From Sporosarcina sp. BP05 (GTDB taxonomy: Bacteria; Bacillota; Bacilli; Bacillales_A; Planococcaceae), in assembly GCF_014282005.1 (NCBI RefSeq), contig NZ_JACFTD010000007.1, forward strand, positions 178,832 through 242,831: DNA of 64,000 nt, read 5' to 3'. Shown here one piece after another: positions 1-10,188 of this stretch. The number at the start of each line of letters is the position of its first letter. The stretch's first letter is position 1. Both the position numbers and the translations under genes were made by a program. Below the pieces are notes generated by a model. The model did not search any database, was not told the DNA's origin, and saw only the letters and a program-made list of their open reading frames with translations.

Positions 1-473
1 TCAAAATAGGGATTCAACAAGTCAGTCAGCTTAGGGTCGTCAATAAAAGTCTCGATAACGTCATAACCGATTTTCTTATAATACGCCGCTGATTCAGCTA
101 CCATTTTCAGTTCATCAGCATTCGCAAGATCTTTTTTCGTCAGGCAGATAATTGGTTTCACATCGAATGATTCGACGACAACAAGAAACCTGTCTAACAG
201 GTATTGACTAAATGCCGGCTCCACAATTGAGAATACGAGCAGTGCCTGATGCACATTCGAGATTGGCGGACGGACAAGTTCATTGAAGCGCTCATGCACT
301 TCAGTGACTGTCGCATCATTATCTTCAACACGTACATAGGTCACAAAATCACCAACCAGCGGATGAATACCACGGTTTCTGAAAACTCCGCGTCCTCGAC
401 ATTGAATTATTTCCCCGTCATTTTCCACATAATAATACCCGCTGATTGCTTTTCTAATTTGTCCTTCTGACAT
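1..473 (-). CDS. rsgA: Ribosome small subunit GTPase RsgA, N-terminal part (runs off the window)
   Basis: The minus-strand frame opens with ATG at 473 behind a GGGGTG ribosome binding site and stays open to the window edge, giving about 157 N-terminal residues. They match the start of RsgA (YloQ/CpgA), the circularly permuted GTPase that assists late 30S assembly: an N-terminal OB-fold with a GRGVFRNRG stretch, a VRPPISNVHQALLVFS segment leading into the G domain, then LTKKDL, the G4 (NKxD-type) motif that comes first in this permuted family. The C-terminal zinc domain lies outside the window. It follows prkC by 28 bp, so it is probably cotranscribed with prpC-prkC as in B. subtilis. In B. 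subtilis RsgA is also a PrkC substrate. Confidence 0.93.
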   Translation of the reverse strand, partial: MSEGQIRKAISGYYYVENDGEIIQCRGRGVFRNRGIHPLVGDFVTYVRVEDNDATVTEVHERFNELVRPPISNVHQALLVFSIVEPAFSQYLLDRFLVVVESFDVKPIICLTKKDLANADELKMVAESAAYYKKIGYDVIETFIDDPKLTDLLNPYF

Positions 474-501
474 TCTTTCACCCCTTCGATTTAGTATCGG
501 T

Positions 502-2496
502 TTAACGGACCGTTTCCGCTTCGATAATTATTGAATCACGCGTAATTTTATATGCCCCAGTCTGTCCTTCTTCCAATTTAAGTTGAATTTTACGCTCGGT
601 AGTTTGCGTAATGATGAACTCATCAACAATGGTCATCGTCGTATTGTTTTTGTCTTGAATAGAAATTTGAATAAGCTGTGGTACTAGAACAGACTGTTGA
701 CCGCCATCGGAGTTGTTCCCATCTTCTTCGTCATCGTCTTCGTCTTCCTTATTAGGGGGCTCAACCACTGCCGGTACATACTCAATTATCACCGTTTTAA
801 CAATTAACTTATCGGCTTTTTTCTCCGGACCTTTTGATACGACAACTTCAACTTTTGCACCTGGCGCAATCCTTGTATTTCCAGGTGGACTTTGCCTAAT
901 GACAAGCCCTTCAGAAAACGTGGCAGAATGCTCAGTTTTTGATACCTTAATATCGAATCCAGACGAATTTCTATAGTCCTGCAGCTGTTCAGCGTCAAAA
1001 CCCGATAGATTGCCCAGTTCTCTTAAGCCTGGACCACTACTCACGGTAAACAGTAAATCCGTTTCGCTTAGGATTACTTCCCCCGCGGCGGGATCTTGTC
1101 CAATGATTGTCCCCACTGGTTGTTCGGAAGATTCCGGATTTGAATTAATCGACTTAAAACCCTTATCATCTAAAGAAGCCATAGTTATTTCGGCATTACG
1201 GCCCCTATAATCAGCAAGGATGCTTGGTTCTTTACCGGCACTAATATACAAAGTAATCTTTGAGTCAACAGCGCGTTTTTTATCTGCCTCGGGTATCGTT
1301 TTAATGACTTCCCCCTCTTTAAATTCATCGGAGTGCTGTTCCTCTCCAATAACTGAATTGAAGCCTTTTTCTGCGAGCGTATCCCTAGCTTCCGCTTCTT
1401 CCATTCCACTCACATCCGGAATAACCGCCTTTTTAGGACTTAGCACGCCTGGGATAAGGGACAATAAAAGTAGCAGGATTGCTACACCAGCAATTCCACC
1501 AACAATGTAGGGCCATTTCTTTCGTTTTTTTGGTGGTGGCGGAAATTGTTCAAGCTGAACTGGCTCATTTTTCTTAGTCATTTCAACACTATCAAACTTT
1601 GTCGTATCACTAACGATTGGTATCGCGCGCGTACGATCATCATCGAACACAATTGCGAACTTCTTCTCGTTTGCCCGTTCGGGTGACAAGACAGTTAACA
1701 AATCATCATACATTTCGTCTGCCGAATCATATCGATAGGTGGCATCTTTCATAGTCGCCTTCAAAATAACATTTTCTAAACTTTGTGGAATAGAAGGGAA
1801 TAGCATTCTCACTAAGGGTGTTTCTTCTTGTAAATGCTTTAATGCAATCGCAACTGCAGTATCTGCTGTAAATGGCAATTCGCCTGAAAGTAATTCGTAA
1901 AGTACGATGCCTAATGAATAGATATCGGACTTTTTCGTTGCCATTCCGCCACGTGCTTGTTCGGGTGACAAGTAATGAACCGTACCAATGACTGAATTCG
2001 TTTTTGTATGCGCTGTTGCACTTAGTGCCATCGCAATACCGAAATCAGTGATTTTCGCATTTCCATCCGAATCCATTAAAATATTCTGCGGTTTAACATC
2101 ACGATGGACGATGCCATTATGATGAGCATTCGCAATTGCAGAAACAATCTGCTGCATAATCGGCAATGCTTGCTTAGGTGTCAAGGCGCCGTTATCTTGA
2201 ATAAACTTCTTCAAAGTTTGTCCTTCTATATATTCCATCACCAGGTAATGCAGTTCATCTTCCTCACCCACATCGAATATATCAACGATGTGCGGGTGTG
2301 TCAGACTCGTTGCAGAAAGTGCTTCACGTTTAAATCTTCTTTTCAGTGCCTCTTCATTCACAAAATCATAATTAAGGACTTTAATTGCAACATCGCGGTC
2401 CAGGATGATGTCATGCGCAAGATATACTTTTGACATGCCGCCGTCACCAATATTCCTCACAATTTCATAACGTCCACCTATTCTAGATCCAATCAT
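502..2496 (-). CDS. prkC: Ser/Thr protein kinase PrkC with PASTA repeats
   Basis: A 664-residue membrane kinase that senses muropeptides outside the cell and phosphorylates Ser/Thr targets inside (known for the family). The kinase domain fills roughly residues 1-270, with the glycine loop IGDGGMSKVY, catalytic Lys39 in VAIKV, HRDVKPQN (Asp133) and DFG at 151-153. A basic juxtamembrane stretch precedes one transmembrane helix at about 329-352. Outside are three PASTA repeats (about 356-555), an acidic linker rich in Asp/Glu, and a C-terminal beta-rich domain. The start ATG overlaps the prpC stop as ATGA, so kinase and phosphatase are translationally coupled. Confidence 0.96.
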   Translation of the reverse strand: MIGSRIGGRYEIVRNIGDGGMSKVYLAHDIILDRDVAIKVLNYDFVNEEALKRRFKREALSATSLTHPHIVDIFDVGEEDELHYLVMEYIEGQTLKKFIQDNGALTPKQALPIMQQIVSAIANAHHNGIVHRDVKPQNILMDSDGNAKITDFGIAMALSATAHTKTNSVIGTVHYLSPEQARGGMATKKSDIYSLGIVLYELLSGELPFTADTAVAIALKHLQEETPLVRMLFPSIPQSLENVILKATMKDATYRYDSADEMYDDLLTVLSPERANEKKFAIVFDDDRTRAIPIVSDTTKFDSVEMTKKNEPVQLEQFPPPPKKRKKWPYIVGGIAGVAILLLLLSLIPGVLSPKKAVIPDVSGMEEAEARDTLAEKGFNSVIGEEQHSDEFKEGEVIKTIPEADKKRAVDSKITLYISAGKEPSILADYRGRNAEITMASLDDKGFKSINSNPESSEQPVGTIIGQDPAAGEVILSETDLLFTVSSGPGLRELGNLSGFDAEQLQDYRNSSGFDIKVSKTEHSATFSEGLVIRQSPPGNTRIAPGAKVEVVVSKGPEKKADKLIVKTVIIEYVPAVVEPPNKEDEDDDEEDGNNSDGGQQSVLVPQLIQISIQDKNNTTMTIVDEFIITQTTERKIQLKLEEGQTGAYKITRDSIIIEAETVR

Positions 2497-3251
2497 GGAT
2501 TAGTCGCCTCCACTTCACTCGAGTCGATTAATATAACGGAGATATTGTCTTCCCCGCCCATCTTGTTCGCTAAATCCACAAGTTCTTCGGTTTTATCACG
2601 TAGCGTAGCGGTAGATAGAACAATGTCATTCATCGATTGTTGATTGACTTTATTGCTCAGACCGTCCGTACAAATGAGCATGTACATGTCATCTTCCAGC
2701 TCAAGTGAATAAAGATCCGGCACAAGCTTTTTTTCCGAACCTACCGCTTTCATAATCCAGTTGCGTCGTGGATGCACGGCCGCTTCTTCCTCGGTAATCT
2801 CCCCACTGTCAAGAAGGACATTTACGTAGGAATGGTCTCGTGTTACTTGGCGCACACCTTGTCCATCAATTGTGTATACACGGCTATCTCCAGTATGCGA
2901 AATAAGACAAGAACGTCCACGAATGAGGGCAGCTTCAAGCGTCGTTCCCATTCCTTTATACGCTTCATTTTCGTTTGCATGTTTGTAAAGTAAGTCGTTT
3001 ACGTAAATGATTGCTTCTTGCAGCCACTGCGCCCATTTACCTTCCGCTTCAAACTTGGAGCTATCAAGTTCCATGAATTGCTCGCCAATTACTTTGACCG
3101 CCGTCGAACTGGCGTAATCCCCCCCGAGGTGGCCACCCATACCATCCGCTATCACAGCAAGCATAATGCCGTTCGGAAGTGTGTATACAGCTGCACTATC
3201 TTCATTGACTGTTCTTTTTCTGCCGATATCCGTCAAGACTTCAAATCGCAA
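2493..3251 (-). CDS. prpC: PP2C-type Ser/Thr phosphatase PrpC (Stp1)
   Basis: A 252-residue metal-dependent phosphatase that reverses PrkC phosphorylation in the cytoplasm. PP2C motifs are in order: RTVNEDS near residue 13, DGMGGHLGG near 36 (metal-binding Asp36), GDSRVY in the middle, CTDGLSN near 192 and GGEDNISV near 236, with the metal-binding Asp residues present. Length is normal for the family. The stop codon overlaps the start of prkC (ATGA). In B. subtilis rlmN lies between rsmB and prpC; here only 33 bp separate the rsmB stop from the prpC start and no rlmN is present. Confidence 0.96.
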   Translation of the reverse strand: MRFEVLTDIGRKRTVNEDSAAVYTLPNGIMLAVIADGMGGHLGGDYASSTAVKVIGEQFMELDSSKFEAEGKWAQWLQEAIIYVNDLLYKHANENEAYKGMGTTLEAALIRGRSCLISHTGDSRVYTIDGQGVRQVTRDHSYVNVLLDSGEITEEEAAVHPRRNWIMKAVGSEKKLVPDLYSLELEDDMYMLICTDGLSNKVNQQSMNDIVLSTATLRDKTEELVDLANKMGGEDNISVILIDSSEVEATNP

Positions 3252-3284
3252 CGTTTATCCCCCCTTTTGCTTCGAGTTCTTTGC

Positions 3285-4649
3285 TCACTTACCTTTTTTT
3301 CGGAAAGCTGCAACAAAAAATCCGTCGCTGCCAAAGTGTTGCGGAAGTACTTGAAGAGTATTTTCTTCAATCGCTAATTTCTCGTTACCAGTGAGTTGTG
3401 GCAAAGGGATTTTCTCCATATCCGTATGACGCTGTAAGAACTGTTCAACCATACCTTGATTTTCGGCATACTCCACTGTACACGTACTGTAGACAATGAC
3501 ACCGTCCGATTTAATCAATTCACGGGCCGTATCAAGCAGATCTGATTGAATCGACGTCAACGCATCGAAATCAGCTTGCGTTTTGTTGTACTTAATTTCA
3601 GGTTTTCTACGGATAACACCAAGACCACTACAAGGAGCGTCGACAAGAATACGGTCGAACGAAGACAGCTCGTATAGCTCAGTTAGTTTCCTGCTGTCCC
3701 CACTTAATGCTTTAATTGACGTTAAGCCAAGGCGAGTCGCATTTGCTTCAATAAGCTTCAGTTTATGCTCATGTAAATCATGCGCGAAAACTTCCCCCTT
3801 ATCGTTCATTTTTTCAGCTATATGAGTTGTTTTCCCTCCCGGCGCTGCACACATATCAAGCACTTTCATACCTGGTGATAAATCAAGGGCAAGGACAGGT
3901 AACATTGAACTTTCGTCTTGAATCGTGATAAGCCCCTTTTTATAGGCTTGAGTATTTGCAGGATTGCCACTATCTGAAATGATACACTCCGGTACAACCT
4001 CTCCTTTTCTTACTTCAACGCCTTCTGATTCGAGTAAAGCAATGACTTCTTCTGTCGTAGCTTTTGCTGTATTGACACGGATCGTCATCGCTGCTGGATG
4101 GTTATTTTCATGTGCCATAATAGCTGCGTCTTCCTCACCAAATTGTTCAATCCAACGCTTGATTAACCATTCTGGATGACTCGTTTCGATAGAGGTTTTC
4201 AACGTACCATCTTGCATTTCATCAAGTGAACGGACGCCTTTGCGCAATACGGAACGAAGAATACCATTTACAGTTGGTGCTATCCGTTTGTGACCGCGTC
4301 TTTTCGCAATTTCAACAGCTTCGTGAACAACAGCATGCGGAGGAATTTTCGTTAAATAAACGATTTGATATAACGATAACCGAAGAAGCTCTCGAACCCA
4401 GCCGTCCAATTTACCACGGACAAACGGCTCAAGATAATAATCGAGCGTCATGCGGTGTTGGAGCGTACCATATGTCAATTCCGTTAACAAGCCACGGTCT
4501 TTCGTTTCGATTCCATACTTTTCAATTGTTCTGTGCAGCAATAGATTACTATAGGCTTGATGATCATTTATCTCCATCAATATTGAAAGGGCTGCGTCTC
4601 GGACGTTGCCGTTCCATATTTTCTTTTTCGGTCTAGTATTCATAGTCAT
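3285..4649 (-). CDS. rsmB: 16S rRNA m5C967 methyltransferase RsmB
   Basis: A 454-residue SAM-dependent methyltransferase that modifies a cytosine in 16S rRNA. The N-terminal NusB-like helical domain (about 1-140) begins after a basic start. The SAM-binding motif reads [17 protein letters not shown]. The two catalytic cysteines of the Sun/NOL1 family are visible in [16 protein letters not shown] and [13 protein letters not shown]. The start overlaps the fmt stop as ATGA, continuing the def-fmt-rsmB coupling. The gene order def, fmt, rsmB, prpC, prkC matches B. subtilis except for the missing rlmN. Confidence 0.95.
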   Translation of the reverse strand: MTMNTRPKKKIWNGNVRDAALSILMEINDHQAYSNLLLHRTIEKYGIETKDRGLLTELTYGTLQHRMTLDYYLEPFVRGKLDGWVRELLRLSLYQIVYLTKIPPHAVVHEAVEIAKRRGHKRIAPTVNGILRSVLRKGVRSLDEMQDGTLKTSIETSHPEWLIKRWIEQFGEEDAAIMAHENNHPAAMTIRVNTAKATTEEVIALLESEGVEVRKGEVVPECIISDSGNPANTQAYKKGLITIQDESSMLPVLALDLSPGMKVLDMCAAPGGKTTHIAEKMNDKGEVFAHDLHEHKLKLIEANATRLGLTSIKALSGDSRKLTELYELSSFDRILVDAPCSGLGVIRRKPEIKYNKTQADFDALTSIQSDLLDTARELIKSDGVIVYSTCTVEYAENQGMVEQFLQRHTDMEKIPLPQLTGNEKLAIEENTLQVLPQHFGSDGFFVAAFRKKGK

Positions 4650-5587
4650 TCAAAGTGATCCCCTTTACTCCATTTAGATCCCGTTCCGCGGATAAATTCA
4701 TCCGCTAGCATCCGTTTTTTTCCGGCTGGTTGAAGATCCGTTATTGCTACAGCGATATCATCGCCTGCTTTGACAATAATACGATCACTTTCGATAGCAA
4801 TAATTGTCCCCGGTAACGCACTGTCAGTTGTATGGATTTTCTCACTCCACCAAATCTTAACGTTTTCACCTTGAAATACGGTATAGGCAACTGGCCAAGG
4901 ATGAAGTCCACGGATTTTATCGTAGATTGCTTTTCCGCCTTTCGACCAGTCAATCCGTTCTTGTTCACGGGAGATGTTACGTGCAAATGTCACGAGTGAT
5001 TCGTCTTGAACTATTTGCGTATTTGTTTCGTTTAAAATAGATGACAATGTCTCTTTCAGTAGTGCTGTCCCCGCCACGGATAGTGCCTTGAACATACTTC
5101 CTGTGTGATCCGTATCAGAAATAGGCACTGTCACTTGTGAAATGATATCGCCTGCATCAAGTTTTTCGACCATATACATGATAGTGACGCCCGTTTCGGT
5201 TTCACCATCCATGATCGCCTGGTGAATTGGCGCACCGCCGCGATATTTTGGTAATAAGGATGCGTGTACATTTATGCAACCGAGCCGTGGAACTTCCAAC
5301 AGTTCCTTCGGTAAAATCTGGCCAAATGCTGCAGTCACGATTAAATCTGGTTTTAGCGCAATAATATCTTCAAGCTCAGTGGAACCTCTCAGTTTTTCAG
5401 GCTGAATAATCGGCAATCCAAGTCGCAGTGCTTCAACTTTTACTGGTGGAGGTGTTAAGACACGCTTTCGGCCGACTGGCCTGTCCGGCTGAGTGACGAC
5501 CGCCGCGATAGTATGTCCTTCGTCAAAGAGCATTGTTAGAACAGCTACCGAAAACTCTGGTGTTCCCATAAAGACAATCTTCGTCAT
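4646..5587 (-). CDS. fmt: Methionyl-tRNA formyltransferase
   Basis: A 313-residue enzyme that formylates initiator Met-tRNA from 10-formyl-THF. The N-terminal Rossmann-like domain starts [17 protein letters not shown]. The catalytic Asn-His-Asp set is visible: [18 protein letters not shown] and, further on, EKLDAGDI. The C-terminal OB-like domain carries [11 protein letters not shown]. It is translationally coupled on both sides: the start overlaps the def stop and its stop overlaps the rsmB start (ATGA each time). Formylation and deformylation are therefore encoded back to back. Confidence 0.97.
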   Translation of the reverse strand: MTKIVFMGTPEFSVAVLTMLFDEGHTIAAVVTQPDRPVGRKRVLTPPPVKVEALRLGLPIIQPEKLRGSTELEDIIALKPDLIVTAAFGQILPKELLEVPRLGCINVHASLLPKYRGGAPIHQAIMDGETETGVTIMYMVEKLDAGDIISQVTVPISDTDHTGSMFKALSVAGTALLKETLSSILNETNTQIVQDESLVTFARNISREQERIDWSKGGKAIYDKIRGLHPWPVAYTVFQGENVKIWWSEKIHTTDSALPGTIIAIESDRIIVKAGDDIAVAITDLQPAGKKRMLADEFIRGTGSKWSKGDHFE

Positions 5588-6099
5588 TGCAGCTCACCTC
5601 CACCGTTTTCCCCAACTATCTCTTCTTCTTCTTCTAATTCAGACGGATCGACAACACGAATGATTTTCGAATCAAATAATACGCCATTTAAATGATCGAT
5701 TTCATGAAGAATCGCACGTGCTTCATAGTCTTCGGCTTCTAATTCATAAAGTGCGCCATTGCGCTCCTGTGCTTCAATACGAACAAAAAATGGTCTTTCT
5801 ACCTCGCCAAATAATTCTGGGAAACTGAGACAGCCTTCTACCTCTATTTCGGATCCTCCGGTTGCTGTTACAACAGGATTGACCATTTCAATGACATCCT
5901 GTCCTTCGCCCATATCAACGATCGCAACACGAATAGCTTCACCAATTTGAGGTGCAGCAAGGCCAATACCATCCGCCGCCACCATTGTGTCGTACATATC
6001 ATCTAACAGCTTTGAAAGCTTCTTATCAAATTTCACTACTTCTTTACATTGTTGTTGAAGAACCGGAGCCGGATGCTTCACAATTTCACGTATTGCCAA
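5584..6099 (-). CDS. def: Peptide deformylase (type 2-like)
   Basis: A 171-residue metallohydrolase that removes the N-formyl group from nascent proteins. The three deformylase motifs are present: [17 protein letters not shown] (metal Cys) and HEIDHLNG (two metal His plus catalytic Glu). The C-terminal tail is acidic. It heads a coupled def-fmt-rsmB run. The 262-bp gap upstream to priA is occupied by an intergenic repeat, so def may be separated transcriptionally from priA by that insertion. Confidence 0.96.
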   Translation of the reverse strand: MAIREIVKHPAPVLQQQCKEVVKFDKKLSKLLDDMYDTMVAADGIGLAAPQIGEAIRVAIVDMGEGQDVIEMVNPVVTATGGSEIEVEGCLSFPELFGEVERPFFVRIEAQERNGALYELEAEDYEARAILHEIDHLNGVLFDSKIIRVVDPSELEEEEEIVGENGGGELQ

Positions 6100-6176
6100 A
6101 TCTATTCCTCTTTTCTATGTTGTTATCTAAGATGTTATTTAACCTTGTACTGCGGGTGTGTTTTGACATGAAAAAT

Positions 6177-6360
6177 GCACGTCTAGACTCAAGGCGCCTA
6201 GCCCGGGCCCACACGAAGTGGGTCATGCATCTGTTGCCACAGGACGTGGCGAACTTCAGCTGCCTTCTTTCGCTTCAGTCTAGCTGATAAAGGCATAATA
6301 ACGCCTTTATCTTCAAGCCTTCCAGCGCTTTTCGGGGCTGAACAGGCGCTTTCGCTTTTG
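6177..6360. repeat. Family A intergenic repeat, copy A1 (priA-def gap)
   Basis: The 262-bp gap between priA and def is filled by a mosaic repeat. It shares GTCTAGAC, AAGGCGCC, a GACGTGGCGAACT/ctgTTGCCACAGGACGTGGC core and a terminal CGCTTTTCGGGGCTGAACAGG module with copies at 25504, 32243, 58852, 60918 and 63955. It contains an exact inverted repeat, GATAAAGGC (6286-6294) with GCCTTTATC (6303-6311). No coding potential is apparent. Confidence 0.8.
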
Positions 6361-6361
6361 T

Positions 6362-8773
6362 TTAGTATATAGACGCAGGTTCTACGTCAACGGTCATTGT
6401 CAGTCCTGATTTTATCCAGTCCGTCCGGTAGTACTTAATAAGCTGTTGCAGCGTTTCTGTCAACTTCGGCTCTTTTTTGTATTTTATCAAACATTGGTAG
6501 CGATATCTATTGTTCACTCGACTGATAGCGGAAGCAGTTGGTCCTATAACGACTGTTCCCGCAGATAAGTTCTGTTTCAGGTAGCGAGCTCCCTTTTCTG
6601 CAAAGTCCGCTACTTTCAATAAATCCTCGTGCGTAAACTGTACAAGCGTGACGAAATAGAATGGTGGATAGCCATATTGTCTTCTGGCTGCCATTTCCAT
6701 GTTATAAAAAGGTTCATAATGCTGCGCTTTCGCTAATTCGATTGCGTAATGTTCAGGGGAATAGGTCTGGATGAAAACCTCTCCAGGTAATTCGTGGCGT
6801 CCAGCTCGTCCACTTACTTGCGTCATCAATTGAAAGGTTTTTTCAGCGGCACGGAAATCGGCTAAATGGAGTGTTGTATCTGCAGCAAGCACACCGACAA
6901 GTGTAATATTTGGGAAATCTAGCCCTTTTGCAATCATTTGAGTCCCAAGCAGGATATCGGCTTGTCCTTCACTGAACTGCCTAAGAAGCCGTTCGTGTGA
7001 ACCTTTTTGCCTCGTTGTATCGACATCCATTCGAAGGACACGTGCTGTAGGAAACAGTTTCGCAATTTCTTCTTGTGCTTTTTGAGTCCCGGTTCCAAAA
7101 AATCGAATATGTTCACTCTTACATTCCGGACATACGAGCGGCACTCGTTCTTCATGACCGCAATAATGGCATTTCAACTGTTCATGCGCACGGTGATAGG
7201 TCAGCGAAATATCACAATTCGGGCATTCAACGACCGTACCGCAATCCCGGCAGAGTACAAAAGATGAAAAGCCCCGCTTGTTCAGAAACAGCACGATTTG
7301 CTCTCTTTTTTCCAATCGGATACGGATTGCTTCCGCAAGCGGCAATGAAAACATCGAACGATTACCAGTCTTCAATTCCTCTCGCATATCAACGACTGTT
7401 ACCGTTGGCAAGGCCTGATTTTTGGGTCGTTTCGTCAGTGTAAGCATTGTATATACACCCTTTGACGCTCGTGCATATGATTCAAGTGATGGCGTTGCGC
7501 TCCCTAGAATAACAGGACAGTTGTAATATTCCGCACGCTTAATCGCAACATCTCTTGCATGATAGCGCGGCGTATCATCTTGCTTGTACGTTGATTCATG
7601 CTCTTCATCGAGAATGATGATACCAATATTTTCAAACGGGGCAAATATCGCCGATCTTGCACCCACGACAACTTTTACTTCCCCCCGTTTAATTTTCCGC
7701 CATTCATCATACTTTTCACCAGCAGACAAAGCACTATGCATAACTGCCACAAGCTGACCGAAACGTTCCTTGAAGCGTGACGTCATTTGCGGTGTCAATG
7801 ATATCTCCGGGACAAGGACAATTGCTTCTTTGCCTTTATCCAAAACGCGTTTAATGGCACGTAAATACACTTCTGTTTTTCCACTACCCGTTACACCATG
7901 AAGAAGGAACGTTTCTGCTTGTTGACCATCTGCGGACGCTGCTATATTATCAACTGCGATTTGCTGTTCGTCAGTCAACTGTTCGGGTATCGCTGTATCT
8001 TTCAATTGGGGTGCATCAGGTTCACGGTACACTTCAGCAAGTTCTTCGAAAGCCGCGCCTCTTTCTATGACAGTTTTCAGCACAGCCGCTTGAATTCCCG
8101 ATTGTTCCATTAGTTGTTTTGCACTGATTGTTGTCCCTGCATATTCCAACATCCAGCGAAGTAATTCTGCTTGTTTTTTCGCATTGGAATGAATGGAGTC
8201 TATTAAAGATTGAAGCGTTGCCTCGTCTGCCATTTTTATCATGCGCACTTTTTTCACAGCAGTTTTCTGCCCTACAGCCGTATCAACTGTGACAATCCCT
8301 TGAGACGCATACCTTTTTAACGTTTTCATCAATTCTGCTGAGTCCACTTCTTTCAACTGAATCCGTTTCCTACCCGCAAGAAAAGCTTTAAAGTCAGCGT
8401 CTTCAATTCGTTCTGGTTCTTCGACAATGATGAACTTTTCATATTTTGCACGCATCGCAGCAGGCAACATCACTTGAAGTGCATCAATTTCATACGATAA
8501 CGTCTCAACCGCGAGCCAACGCGATAATTCAAGCAATTCACTAGAAATGACAGGGTCCAAATCTATAAGTTCATCTATCGGTTTAATTTTGCCAAGTGCA
8601 AGCTCACTTTCTACCTTCAATCTTGTTACATAACCGAGTACTTTCCTTGGTCCAAACGGTACTTTTACTCTGGTTCCAGGTTCAATTACGGATTCCAATG
8701 CTTTTGGAACGAGGTAATCAAACGGCCTGTCTATTGGATAAGCCGCTACATCTACAATGACTTCAGCAATCAT
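6362..8773 (-). CDS. priA: Primosomal replication restart helicase PriA
   Basis: An 803-residue superfamily 2 DNA helicase that reloads the replisome at stalled forks. The N-terminal DNA-binding domain (about 1-110) is followed by the helicase core with Walker A GVTGSGKTEVY and Walker B ILDEEHESTYK. A zinc-binding insertion has eight cysteines in CxxC pairs (CRDCG, CPNCD, CHYCG, CPECKS). Motifs GLDFPNITLVGV and QVSGRAGRHELPGEVFIQT follow. The start ATG overlaps the coaBC stop by 11 bp, indicating cotranscription with coaBC as in B. subtilis. Confidence 0.97.
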   Translation of the reverse strand: MIAEVIVDVAAYPIDRPFDYLVPKALESVIEPGTRVKVPFGPRKVLGYVTRLKVESELALGKIKPIDELIDLDPVISSELLELSRWLAVETLSYEIDALQVMLPAAMRAKYEKFIIVEEPERIEDADFKAFLAGRKRIQLKEVDSAELMKTLKRYASQGIVTVDTAVGQKTAVKKVRMIKMADEATLQSLIDSIHSNAKKQAELLRWMLEYAGTTISAKQLMEQSGIQAAVLKTVIERGAAFEELAEVYREPDAPQLKDTAIPEQLTDEQQIAVDNIAASADGQQAETFLLHGVTGSGKTEVYLRAIKRVLDKGKEAIVLVPEISLTPQMTSRFKERFGQLVAVMHSALSAGEKYDEWRKIKRGEVKVVVGARSAIFAPFENIGIIILDEEHESTYKQDDTPRYHARDVAIKRAEYYNCPVILGSATPSLESYARASKGVYTMLTLTKRPKNQALPTVTVVDMREELKTGNRSMFSLPLAEAIRIRLEKREQIVLFLNKRGFSSFVLCRDCGTVVECPNCDISLTYHRAHEQLKCHYCGHEERVPLVCPECKSEHIRFFGTGTQKAQEEIAKLFPTARVLRMDVDTTRQKGSHERLLRQFSEGQADILLGTQMIAKGLDFPNITLVGVLAADTTLHLADFRAAEKTFQLMTQVSGRAGRHELPGEVFIQTYSPEHYAIELAKAQHYEPFYNMEMAARRQYGYPPFYFVTLVQFTHEDLLKVADFAEKGARYLKQNLSAGTVVIGPTASAISRVNNRYRYQCLIKYKKEPKLTETLQQLIKYYRTDWIKSGLTMTVDVEPASIY

Positions 8774-9980
8774 TTAGTTGGTCACTTTCTTCTTTAATAA
8801 TTGTTTCCAACAATAGAATAGCAAGTTCTTTTTTAGGCATTGCTCGGTATGGCTTATGTGTACCGTTTTTCGATAGAAGTGTAACAACGTTCGTATCCTT
8901 CCCGAATCCTGCATCCGGATCAGTCACGTCGTTGATGATAATATAATCAAGGTTTTTACTTTCCAGTTTGCCCATGCCATAGCCAACTGCATTTTCAGTT
9001 TCGGCAGCAAAGCCGACAAGAATTTGGTTCGTTTTCATAGAACCGATTGTCTTCAAGATATCGGTCGTACGTTCGAGTTCAATAACTGAGTCGCCTGCTT
9101 GTTTCTTCATCTTGTGGGGATGAATCTCTCTTGGACGATAATCCGCTACAGCAGCGGCTTTGATAACGATTGCCGCATCATCGAATTGTGTTCGGACGGC
9201 TTCAAACATCTCCGCCGCACTTTCAATATCAATGACAGTTACTCCCACAGGCTTGTCCAATCCGACAGGTCCCGAGATAAGGAATGTGTCAGCACCGAGC
9301 TTTACTGCTGCTTCCGCCATCGCATAGCCCATCTTACCGCTTGAAAAATTCGATACGTATCGTACTGGATCAATCCGTTCACGTGTCGGACCTGCTGTGA
9401 TCACAACTTTCTTTCCAGAAAGCGGAAGATATTTGGACGTTGTGAACCGTTCTGTAATCAGTTCTACAATCTTTTCGGGTTCTTCCAATCGTCCTTTACC
9501 TACATAACCGCATGCCAAAAAGCCTTCAGAGGGCTCGATGAATTTATAGCCATCTTCGTGCAACGTAGTAACATTTCGGATAACTGCTTTATTTTCATAC
9601 ATATGGACATTCATAGCAGGGGCAATCCAGACCTCAACCTGCGTAGCTAAAAGTGTGGTCGTTACCATATCGTCAGCAATACCATTCGCAAGTTTACCAA
9701 TTACATTCGCTGTAGCTGGAGCAACGACGACAAGATCAGCCCAATCTGCCAAATCAATATGGGCAATCACACGTGAATTTTTTTCATCGAACGTATCGAA
9801 AAAAACATCGTTTCGTGACATCGCCTGGAATGTAAGTGGTGTAACAAATTCCTTTGCGGATTCAGTCATAATGACCCTTACGTCCGCTCCTGCCTGCGAT
9901 AACTTACTTACAAGTGCAACAGCTTTATAGACCGCGATTCCGCCAGTGACACAAAGGAGGATTTTTTTATTCAACAACAT
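8763..9980 (-). CDS. coaBC: Bifunctional phosphopantothenoylcysteine decarboxylase/synthetase
   Basis: A 405-residue fusion enzyme catalysing two steps of coenzyme A synthesis. The CoaC flavoprotein half (about 1-185) shows TGGIAVYKA at the FMN site, PAMNVHMYENKAV, and the catalytic Cys in FLACGYVGKGRLEEP. The CoaB half begins KKVVITAGPTRERIDPVR and has VSNFSSGKMGYAMA and the HKMKKQAG lysine motif. The ATG follows an AAGGGATGAG-type binding site. It precedes priA with an 11-bp overlap. About 200 bp containing a repeat (A2) separates it from rpoZ. Confidence 0.97.
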   Translation of the reverse strand: MLLNKKILLCVTGGIAVYKAVALVSKLSQAGADVRVIMTESAKEFVTPLTFQAMSRNDVFFDTFDEKNSRVIAHIDLADWADLVVVAPATANVIGKLANGIADDMVTTTLLATQVEVWIAPAMNVHMYENKAVIRNVTTLHEDGYKFIEPSEGFLACGYVGKGRLEEPEKIVELITERFTTSKYLPLSGKKVVITAGPTRERIDPVRYVSNFSSGKMGYAMAEAAVKLGADTFLISGPVGLDKPVGVTVIDIESAAEMFEAVRTQFDDAAIVIKAAAVADYRPREIHPHKMKKQAGDSVIELERTTDILKTIGSMKTNQILVGFAAETENAVGYGMGKLESKNLDYIIINDVTDPDAGFGKDTNVVTLLSKNGTHKPYRAMPKKELAILLLETIIKEESDQLNDC

Positions 9981-10005
9981 GATCTCATCCCTTCTAAAAA
10001 TGACA

Positions 10006-10039
10006 AACTCCCAAAGAAAAACTCGTTTCTAAGGGAGTA
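10006..10039 (-). terminator. Possible weak terminator after rpoZ
   Basis: ACTCCC and GGGAGT arms enclose a partly paired AGAAA/TTTCT segment just upstream of coaBC. The T-tract on the minus strand is interrupted, so this could equally be an mRNA hairpin between rpoZ and coaBC. Confidence 0.35.
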
Positions 10040-10062
10040 TCACGTTTATTTATTTATGATAT

Positions 10063-10135
10063 GAAAAGCGAAAGGAGCCGTTAACAAATGAACGCAGCCT
10101 AAGTGCGCCGCGTCTGGCGACTGAAGCCTAGACAA
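10063..10135. repeat. Family A intergenic repeat, short copy A2
   Basis: Between coaBC and rpoZ lies a short, partly decayed family A unit: GAAAAGCGAAAGGAGCC, then GAACGCAGCCTAAGTGCGCC and a closing ACTGAAGCCTAGACA. The same modules occur near 58975 (GAACGCAGCTTAAGTGCGCC) and 59225. Nothing else is recognisable in this gap. Confidence 0.65.
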
Positions 10136-10188
10136 CACTTCGAATCGAAAACCCCACTGTCTTTCAAGTGCAAAAACAGCTGGCCCTA

